Source of the DNA: Globodera rostochiensis
Taxonomy: Eukaryota > Nematoda > Chromadorea > Rhabditida > Heteroderidae
Direction: 5' to 3'
DNA length: 64,000 nt
Assembly (NCBI GenBank): GCA_018350325.1
Contig: JAEVLN010000018.1
Coordinates: forward strand, 1,120,185-1,184,184
The notes below the pieces were generated by a model. That model was not told the origin of the DNA. It was given only the letters and a program-made list of their open reading frames with translations, and searched no databases. The translations under genes and the position numbers were made by a program. Below, piece by piece: positions 56,775 to 64,000 of the stretch. Each line of letters starts with the position of its first letter. Positions within the stretch are counted from its first letter, which is position 1.

Positions 56775-56825
56775 GGTGAGTGGTGTGGTCTGTGGCGGTA
56801 GGTTGGGGTTCGATCCCTATGGCCA
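56775..56825 (+). other. Possible tRNA-like fragment
   Basis: GGGGTTCGATCCCTA (56805-56819) resembles a T arm with a B box one base short. TGGTGAGTGGTGTGG upstream could be an A box remnant. No full cloverleaf. Confidence 0.25.
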
Positions 56826-56856
56826 TAATTAAAAAACAGTAATATTTTTATTATAA

Positions 56857-56888
56857 AATGTTTCAGGATTTGCTGTACGTGTTGAATC
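56857..56888 (+). pseudogene. Tiny relic of Srg-like receptor exon 2 start
   Basis: AAATGTTTCAGGATTTGCTG and the next 12 bases match the acceptor and first codons (DLLYVLN) of the receptor exon at 6309, 50 kb away. The match ends abruptly. Confidence 0.6.
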
Positions 56889-57738
56889 TCGAAAAAAAAT
56901 CTATTCTGACCAAAAAATAAAAATTCCCAATGAATTTTAGATTTTTGACATTTCCCATAGATGCTCACAGAAAAATGGAAAAAATCATTTTATCGATGCG
57001 GATCCTCCCCCCTCCCCTGAGTCTACAACAGGGTTGCCGCGGGCCCGAGAGCCGAAACACGGCTTTTTTCTCGACGCGATTTGAAAATGGTCCATGACAT
57101 TTCCGGAGTGGACTTGACTAGAAAAGAACAAAAAATAACCGTTGTTGCTTTAATAAAATAATTGATTCAATTGTAAATAAAATTGTTTGTTGTTATTAAC
57201 GCATACGTTGGGTTAGTAGAACCCGGTAAAATCAAAATTGCGGGAACGGGAATTTCAAAAAACCCATGCTGGGGAAGTGTCTGCGTGAGCTGTCGACCAG
57301 AAATGAAGAATTGGAACAGCAGGTGCTAACAAAAACAGCAAATGTCCGAGAAAAAAGCGCCCGACACCCCCTAAAGGTGCTAAACGACGCAACGCCGCGC
57401 CAACTCCAAAATCGGGTCAAGAATATCGCACAAGTATTCCGTTCATGTTCCCCAGGTAGCTGATGCGATTCTGTTTTTGATATGTTAAATGGCAGAGGTG
57501 ATAGGACTTGAACCCATATATTCGGGTCTGAAGGCCGATGTTCTGAATATCGATATTTTTTTCACAAGTTCGAAAGAAACTAATCAAAAATGTATTGAAA
57601 AAAATTTTTTGGCTCTGGCTAGGAGCTCTCAATCACAAAGGAATGAATGTGCCGCCCCTGATGATGCGAAAATTTGGCTCGACTTTTCAGTGTGTTTGAA
57701 ATGGCCCTGGCCAGAGCCAAAAACTGATAGTTCCTTTT
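56889..57738. other. No gene; repeat pieces
   Basis: A hAT-like end (CAGGGTTGCCGCGGGCCC, about 57030) and GCGGGAACGGGAATTTC (57240), similar to the CCCGC arms at 7735. TTTTTTGGCTCTGGC (57602) and GCCAGAGCCAAAAA (57709) form an inverted pair around 57600-57722. Confidence 0.45.
57490..57549 (-). other. tRNA 3'-half-like sequence with encoded CCA
   Basis: On the minus strand it has an anticodon-arm-like hairpin with loop CTTCAGA (would-be anticodon TCA), a T arm ATGGG TTCAAGT CCTAT, then CACCTCT, G and CCA. The 5' half is missing (no AGAGGTG partner found). The encoded CCA and TCA anticodon would suit an organelle or bacterial origin, or a reverse-transcribed mature tRNA. Chance similarity is possible. 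Confidence 0.35.
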
Positions 57739-57794
57739 TGTTGTGACTGGGTCGTAGCCCACTTGGCCAAGTGGGCTACGACCCAGTCACAACA
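57739..57794. repeat. Perfect 56-bp spacerless palindrome
   Basis: 57739-57766 and 57767-57794 are exact reverse complements of each other with no spacer (centre ACTTGGCCAAGT). The arms include GACTGGGTCGTAGCCC. Flanking bases do not continue the symmetry. Too symmetric for a terminator. Possible origins are a tail-to-tail element junction or an assembly fold-back. Confidence 0.95.
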
Positions 57795-57819
57795 TGGGGG
57801 TGACAACAGGAGGAACATT

Positions 57820-58645
57820 GAAAGCAGAATGGCACCCTTTCTTCAGTAATTACGGCATAGGACGTCTTCAAATTCTTCCTCTCCGGCGACATGAAGTACA
57901 TCGTTGCCTTCATGGGACACAGGAAAGTGCAGCGAACTTCTCCTGCGTTCTTTGCAACGCGAGGAAGAGCGAACTTTGCGTTTCTTCAGTCGGCCCTCGC
58001 ACTTTGGAGGGGATCCGGGACGATGCGCAACAGGGATGGGCAAAATCGGAAAATAAAATCCGAAATCCGAATTCCGAAATTCCGGAAAACCAAAAATCCG
58101 AAAGGATTTTAAATCCGAAATCCGAATTCACGAAAATCCCGAAATTTTTCCGGAATCCGAAACCCGAAATCCGAAATTTTTTCCAGGAAATTTTTGCATT
58201 TCTGATAAACAAAAAAAGGTTTTTCTATCTTATTTGTGCTTCACTCCGATATGCAATAATTATTACCATTCTCCTTCGTCTAATTGGTCAGCAAAAAGGT
58301 TTTTGAGAACTATGCTTTAGATCTGGGGGGATGGCGTCAGCGGTGCCGATAGGCGCCGCCGAGAAAATTTTTAATTTTGACTCACATCCTTATTGAAATT
58401 TGAGGAGTGGCCAATCAAAAATTTTGGCGAAATTTGATTTAATTCTTTTCCCCAAATTTTTCCTAGCTTTTTTGACCGATGGCAGTGGCGAAAACGTTTT
58501 GAGCCGCGGGTGGCCAGCAACACGCCCAAGCTCCACTGGTTGCACTATTATTTGACGGCATTTGCGTGCCGACGGCGATGGTTCGCGCTGGTGAGTGAAC
58601 AGTGCATTATGCACATTCATTCGCACTTTCGATTGATTGGTGCGC
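57820..58645 (+). pseudogene. Decayed transposon protein, interrupted
   Basis: Two blocks resemble parts of an invertebrate transposon protein. 57868-57990 reads SGDMKYIVAFMG in one frame and ANFSCVLCNARKSEL in another, a frameshifted version of a GD-x-K-x-CxxC-like region. 58510-58640 reads NTPKLHWLHYYLTAF and then FALVSEQCIMHIHSHF, a PKLH...SEQ...H motif seen in such proteins. Between them lies an inserted arm-and-core repeat (58031-58385). The match is by remembered motif order, so the family is tentative. Clearly dead. Confidence 0.4.
58031..58385. repeat. AATCCGAAATCCG arm repeat with GC core
   Basis: Begins CAGGGATGGGCAAAATCGG (hAT-like end). It continues as AATCCGAAATCCGAATTCCG words to about 58190. 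Near 58340 it has the core GCGGTGCCGATAGGCGCCGC with the usual AATTTTGACTC tail. The right end is not found, so this may be a truncated element. Confidence 0.6.
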
Positions 58646-58812
58646 AGACAACCCAAAAAATATTTTTTTTTAATTGTTCAAAATGTTTACGAGATTTTCT
58701 TTAATTAAAAACATCAGAAAACATAATTTAGACTCAGCGGGGTTGTGCACTACCCGACTAGAAAAGGTTCCGGACAGAACGATTGAAAAAATGATCAGTC
58801 CCCAATGCCCTA

Positions 58813-59570
58813 CAGGGTGCGTAAAAAGTTCCCGCACTTTTTTCCATTTTTATTTTAGGGTCTAAAACTTCTTTATTTCAAAAAACTGAGTTCATAATTG
58901 GATTCTTCAGAGTTTTTTGGGCTAGAAAACAAATAGTAAAAGTTAGTTTCTCCCAGAAAAAGAGCCATTTAACAAATTACAAGCCCTCAAAAATGCCCAA
59001 AAATTATTAGCATTTAGTCGCGACTTTTTTTGGCCATTTTGTTTACTACATACTCAAGCGGTGGTTTCAGTGCCCCAATTGCTCTAAATCTGGTAGTTTG
59101 AAGCCTTTGCTCTTAAAATAACCTCAATAGACATCCATAGAATTCATACCCTTCAAGTGACTTGGCCAAATGTCGTTATATTAAAATCCGTCAAACCAAA
59201 TCGTAAAAAATGCTAATTTTATTTTTGAGCTATGAGCGCGAAAATTGATAAAAATCTCAACATTAGCTGCAAGGGGTCGTTATTTGAGTAAAAGAAGCCG
59301 ATTTAAATTGTTTGAATGCTTTATACAGAAGCAGAGCTGGATTTTGTAGTGGCCCCAAAAGCCGAAAAAGAGCCGCGACCAACGCAATAATTTTCGGAAG
59401 CGTTTGGAAGCCTGTATCGCAGCCGAGGGAACTCATTTCGAGCATTTGTTGTGATTAAGTTTTAGCCCTAATTCTGATGAACATTTTATGTGTAATATTT
59501 ATGTTTTTTTTTCTTTTATTCATAAAACAAACATTGATTTAAAAAGTGCGGGAACTTTTTACGCACCCTG
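58813..59570. mobile_element. Mariner-like inverted-repeat element, TA TSD
   Basis: Flanked by TA (58811-58812 and 59571-59572). The ends are CAGGGTGCGTAAAAAGTTCC followed by CGCACTTTTT, and the inverted AAAAAGTGCGGGAACTTTTT followed by ACGCACCCTG, a perfect inverted match of about 30 bases. Length 758. The interior has no intact transposase. The well-kept ends suggest recent mobility with an enzyme supplied elsewhere. Confidence 0.9.
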
Positions 59571-59948
59571 TATTCCCTGACTTTGCCTTGTCTATTGTCT
59601 TGCTTATTGTCCTGAGTTTATAAAATAATTAATTGCTTCCTATAAAAACTTTAAAAAATTCCAGAACGTAGTTTAAATTCATTTGTAAGTTTGCAAATAA
59701 TTTAAAGTACGAAAAGCGAATGTTAGGCGACTGAATGATGGGAGGTAACCGGCCGATGGGTGCTGGCTGTTCAATGAAGTTAATTAAATGTTTCTTTTAT
59801 AAAAAGAAATTTTTTATTGATTCATGCAATAATAATGTTCATTTTTTATAAAATTATGCAACCATAATCAATACTGCGTCTGCTTTAAAATATCTTTTTT
59901 AAAAGCATAATCATATCATTTATTAGTTTTTTATGTTTTTTTGTCATT
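59571..59948. other. Upstream region of HTH locus 2
   Basis: AT-rich, no exon seen; the presumptive promoter of the gene at 59949. No motif recognised. Confidence 0.4.
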
Positions 59949-61960
59949 ATGAGCTGCTACTTTTTGTTGATATTCTTCTCATTTTTTTGCGCTTTTATAC
60001 CTTTTGGTCATAATATTAGTGGAGATTGTGTGAACATCGCAATTAAGCAAGAACCAATCGCAATTAAGCAAGAACCGATCAAAATTAAGCGAGAACAGTT
60101 AGACGACGATCAGATCACAATGACACAAAAGATGAAGATGAAAATATTGAATGAAGAATTTGAAATAAAAAATATTGGAACAAAAAAAGGATCATCAAAT
60201 CAAAGAGTGAAAGCTGAGAAGAATGAGCAGCTGATTAAAATGGAAAAGTTTGGCAACCATTCAAAAGGCAAATCGAGTTCGGCCAAAAATCATCAGAAAA
60301 TTAGAGCCTCCACCTCCACATCGTCTTCGTCATTGGAATGCCAAGTTAATTCGTCGGATGATGACTATGTGGCATCGTTGTCGGAAGAAGAGGCTGACTC
60401 GGAAGACAATTCATCCGACTTGGAAGTAACTGATGACGAGGAATTGTATGATTCTTCCGCTTCCAAGTCTTTGGCTTCATCATCATTAACAAATCATCAA
60501 GGAAGGGGCAAGCAAGATTGATTTTATAAAGATTTTATGGCCGTGCTTCGTTCCCACCCCCCCCCCCCTCCCCCCGATCGGTTTAAAACCCCATAATTCT
60601 GTTCTTATCAACCGAGTTCTAAAATCTTAGTACTATTCGAAAGCTCGAAGTCTTTAGAATATTTTTGCAAGTATAAACGAATTGATTCAATAGGTTGCAA
60701 AAATGTTACAGACTTCTGATCACGAAAAAATCGAAATTTTCGAACATTTTATTTTCTGACAGTCTCAAAAGTTAATGAGGCATTTAGTCCACTTAATCAT
60801 TAATTCTACAGTACTTAAGCTTATGAATGTTACTAAATCTGTAAAATTTGATTGTCAAAGAAAGGAGTTATGATGTTTGAGGGGGGGGGGGGACGAGCAG
60901 TGCCGCATTTTTATTGCGCTAAATATTAGATGATTTGACATGTTAAGCAATTCATCATTAAAAGATATATTTAAAGAATAATATTTAAAAAATTTGTTTG
61001 TCTTTATATTTTTTAAATAGCAAATTAATTAATATTTTTAAAGAAAAATTAAAGAAAAAAAGTAAATCAAATGAGAATGTTGACAATAGCCGAGAAATGC
61101 TTATAATTAAACAATTTGATAAACTAAAAGAAGAACGCGTTAAAAAGAATAAATTTGCCAACCGTGCACAAATTGATGCAGAAATTGCGCATGAATTGGG
61201 CGTAAGCCGACGGACAATTTATCTTTGGAAGAAAAAATTAGGCTTAAGATGTAAGAAACATTTAAATAAATGTTCTTTAATTAAAATATCTTTACCGTTT
61301 TTTTCTAATTTAATATTTCTTTTGTTTATTAAGGTAAAAAATTGTGCTATCCCCAGAAAGACAAGCGTATAATTCTTCAACGATTTGAAAAAATGAAAAA
61401 AGAATATAAAGAAAAACTAATTGCAAGCTCATGCTATGAAATTGAAATTAAAATTGCAAAAGAATTGGGTGTTAATCGGTCAACAATAACGGATTGGAGA
61501 AAAGAATTTGGCTTAAATAGTAAGGAATACAAAAATATTTTTTTATAATTTAAATTTATTTAACATAATTCATAGAATGGCGCACCTATACAGAGGTAGA
61601 AAAATTGGAATTGATTGGAAAATACCGTGAAATGAAAAACCGAAATCCGCATCTTCCTTATTGCAAAATAGCGGCAAAATTGAATGTTCTCCAACGGACT
61701 ATTCTACGATGGATTCAGGAATTTAGAAATAAAAGTAAACTATTTTTATTTTAAACATTCTGTGAATAATTTAAACCTTTAATTATCAACAGTTTAGAGG
61801 AGCACGAGACAACAACAACAACAGCAGATTTTGATTCGAAAGACGGGAGGTATTTTATTTTCAAAATTTTTAGTTTCTTTATTTTAGCTCTTCCAAAATG
61901 ATTCAATCGGCTAATAGCGAATTATGGACTTGGAATATGGCAACAAAGAAACGAAATTGA
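59949..61960 (+). CDS. Multi-HTH protein with signal-peptide-like start, locus 2
   Basis: Not a recognised family. The first exon (59949 to at most 60521) begins MSCYFLLIFFSFFCAFIPFG, a likely signal peptide. It continues with three psi-K-x-E motifs in IAIKQEPIAIKQEPIKIKRE, two more in VKAEKNEQLIKMEK, then a Ser/Asp/Glu-rich tract. HTH exons follow at 61021-61250, 61334-61519 and 61576-61734, then 61798-61849 and 61888-61960 (stop TGA). HTH modules read IAHELGVSRRTIYLWKKKLG, IAKELGVNRSTITDWRKEFG and IAAKLNVLQRTILRWIQEFR. Phase 1 joins the HTH exons. The join between the first exon and 61021 is unresolved; 60530-60980 contains C and G runs and may be an insertion, so the two parts could also be separate genes. 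Secretion and DNA binding are both inferred. Confidence 0.6.
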
Positions 61961-62580
61961 CATTATTGAAATTGAAAATTGGGGGTAGGAAAGTGGGGGT
62001 GAAGGAAAAGAATTTTGAATATTTGTGTTACTTCAAAAATCATAATTGTAGTTTATTTATTCGCGGCTCGGTTTCAGGCTGAAGAGTTAGTTAATTGAAA
62101 AATATTAGTCAGCTCTTTGTCGTGAAGGCCGCATAAAAGGACAAAATTGTTAAAACATAAAGTAAAAAACTAAAATTAAGAAACAAAACAAAGCATAACA
62201 AAAACCCCAAAATAAATTAATCAAAAATAACTTGTAAGATAAAAACAAAAATTTATGCAAGAATAAACAAAACAAAACAAAGCATAACAAAAACCCCAAA
62301 ATAAATTAATCAAAAATAACTTGTAAGATAAAAACAAAAATTTATGCAAGAATAAACATGATGAATTTTTCTCCAAAAATTTTTGACAAATAAAAATATG
62401 TTTCCCGAAATCTAATAAAAAATGGGTTCTATAGCAATCAAATAACGCCAATTGCTGAGGGTTTTCGCCCTTATTTTGTAATTTTTTGTAGTTTGGGGTG
62501 CTCACATTGATCAATGACCAAAATACCGACATTAACATTCAAATACGTTTTCGGACAAAAATAAATCTTTGAATATTTTT
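61961..62580. other. No gene; 87-bp tandem duplication
   Basis: 62181-62267 and 62268-62355 are two near-identical copies of a unit starting AAACAAAACAAAGCATAACA. The rest is AT-rich. TAGTTTGGGGTGCTCACATT (62489) recurs as TAGTTTGATTGCTCACATT (63269). Confidence 0.65.
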
Positions 62581-62589
62581 ACCCACAGA

Positions 62590-62850
62590 CCAGGAGTGGC
62601 CAGCGTTGCCGATAGGCGCCGCCGAAAAAATTTTGAATTTTTGACTCAATTTGTTAAGAGATTTGCAACCAAAATTTTAAAGAAAAAAATTAGGTTTAAA
62701 ATATTTAAATAAAGGCTTTTTAATTGATTGAAAATATTCCCGTATTTTTTATGTTTCAGAAATTTTGTTTATATTAGGTAAAAAAGCGTGTTATCCCTAG
62801 AAAGACAAACGTTGAATTCTTCAACAATTCGAAAAAATGAAAAAAGTATC
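62590..62850 (+). pseudogene. GC-core repeat next to relic of HTH locus 2 exon
   Basis: 62605-62670 carries the core TTGCCGATAGGCGCCGCCGA with the AATTTTTGACTCAATTTGTT tail. 62770-62850 (TTAGGTAAAAAAGCGTGTTA to GAAAAAATGAAAAAAG) copies the acceptor and first 75 bases of the HTH exon at 61334. It has a frame break after AGAAAGACAAACG. A dead partial duplicate. Confidence 0.7.
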
Positions 62851-63540
62851 ATGAATATTATTGGCCAAAGTACCACATGCCTAAGGTCATTACAAATAGC
62901 AATAATTTAGTTAAATTGAAGGAGATTGGCGCCTCCGCTTGCTTATCCTGTCAAATCATATACCAATTGTCTCCACTCGCTCTCTAATGCATGAAACTTC
63001 AAAAAGTTTTATGACAAGTTATGGCCCCGTATGCTGTGTCCTTTTTAATCGGGTCTCAGTTGTCCATGCTTTAAAAATGCACCAAAATCACATTAATACA
63101 AACTTTCGAACATTTTGGAAACGAATATGACAAGGACACTTGCTTACTATTTTTTGTGCGCAGGCGACAAATTTCAGTTCGATTATGCCGCCTCAAGCCA
63201 AACCATTTTGGAGGGTTCGACCGACCCTTTGATCGTGCCGCCCAATAACTTTTTTGATGGGTTTTTGTAGTTTGATTGCTCACATTGATCAAGCGTACTC
63301 AACAATACATTATTTGAAGAATACTATTTTATTTTTATCTGTTGAATTGATTCAGCAAAATGAGGCTTTTTGATTTCGAAAATTTGCAGTTTTCGAATTT
63401 TTCAAAATACATAAAATTGTTTGAAGAATTCTACTCCACTTCAGGGGGGCGGGGGATCGGCGAAAACCTATGAACAAAGCAAACATTCCTAATGGCGGGC
63501 TTAATTTCAATTAGGCATTTTCCTTTGAAAACATTTCAGC
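62851..63540. other. No gene seen
   Basis: Intergenic sequence between HTH locus 2 and locus 3. It contains short open frames on both strands without splice support. Confidence 0.45.
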
Positions 63541-63656
63541 GCTGCGCGTTTGTTGCCGTCTTCTCTTTGTGCAACGGTTCCATGCCCATGCATTTTCGTC
63601 AATAAAAGTTTGAGGTTGCCTAAAAAATTTATTAATTTAAATTTGCTTAATAAAAA

Positions 63657-64000
63657 TTACACAAACGGCAGAACATCTTCATTCGGTGAATTAGAGTCAA
63701 TGTTGTTTGCGGAAACTTAAGTCATTTAAAGAGAATCGAAAATTAGACCTATTATGGTGTAATTAATAAATACTAATTATTGCATAATTGACAATTACCA
63801 CGTTTATCTGGTCATAAAGATGAGAATTAAATGGTTTATTTTAGATTTAATTTTTATTATTATATTAATTGTATTTTTTACTTTTGTTTTTAAGTTCACT
63901 AATCCATCGGTTAATCGTACGTTTAGGAATGTTTAGTTTTGCTGCTATATCGTCTCGAGAAACGTGCGGGTTGTGTTTTATCATTTTGAAATATTTTTTA
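63657..64000 (-). CDS. Multi-HTH protein, locus 3 (3' end only)
   Basis: The last exon 63715-63657 reads ISANNIDSNSPNEDVLPFV and stop. The preceding exon, 64000-63882 (cut by the window edge), reads MIKHNPHVSRDDIAAKLNIP and KRTINRWISELKNK. Both match the last two exons of locus 1 in phase and length (59-base final exon in each). The 3' flank is also shared (63541-63656 with 52680-52798). The bulk of the gene lies outside the window. Role as for locus 1: unknown, with HTH-based DNA binding inferred. Confidence 0.75.

Noticed and set aside
60540..60910. Inverted-repeat element between C run and G run
   Set aside because: The ends (GTGCTTCGTTCCC and ACGAGCAGTGCC) match only loosely and no target duplication was found; kept as a possibility only.

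Overview
The window is AT-rich eukaryotic DNA with small multi-exon genes, mostly short introns (about 43-60 bases, some longer) and nematode-style 3' splice sites (TTTTCAG, TTTTTAG). Serpentine chemoreceptors of the Srg-like and Srsx-like types point to a nematode. A GH5 endoglucanase with a signal peptide, interrupted by introns, points to a plant-parasitic tylenchid, most likely a cyst nematode or close relative. The species cannot be fixed from the sequence.

Layout. 1-13.9 kb: an Srg-like receptor cluster with one intact gene (10818-12519, 351 aa), one 5-exon partial gene running off the left edge, one copy with a single-base frameshift, and at least six scattered exon relics. 14.9-34.7 kb: two paralogous Srsx-like receptors (309 aa each, identical exon lengths) flank a satellite array of about 14 kb (unit about 108 bp). 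A 2584-bp DNA transposon with 389-bp inverted repeats is nested in that array. 35-50.3 kb: a segmental duplication. Each copy carries a tRNA-Pro(CGG) and a seven-exon gene for an unrecognised secreted protein (496 and 499 aa). Only the first copy contains the endoglucanase. 50.4-64 kb: a repeat-rich stretch holding three loci of an unrecognised gene family built from tandem helix-turn-helix (HTH) exons. Two of these loci are preceded by exons rich in psi-K-x-E (SUMO-acceptor-like) motifs, and one begins with a signal-peptide-like segment. The third runs off the right edge.

Mobile DNA shapes the window. Several small non-autonomous elements have clear target-site duplications (TSDs): 8 bp for hAT-like elements, TA for mariner-like, TTAA or TA, and TTA. 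Many have arms made of amplified short palindromic words that differ from element to element, and some share an internal GC-rich core resembling GGTGCCGATAGGCGCCGCCG. One 765-bp element landed at the stop codon of the first secreted-protein gene and now supplies its TAG stop. The paralogue preserves the empty site.

The likely biology is host and environment sensing (receptors), plant cell-wall degradation (endoglucanase) and two undescribed families (secreted 496/499-aa proteins; HTH-exon proteins). All gene models were spliced by eye from reading frame, splice signals and paralogue comparison, without transcripts.
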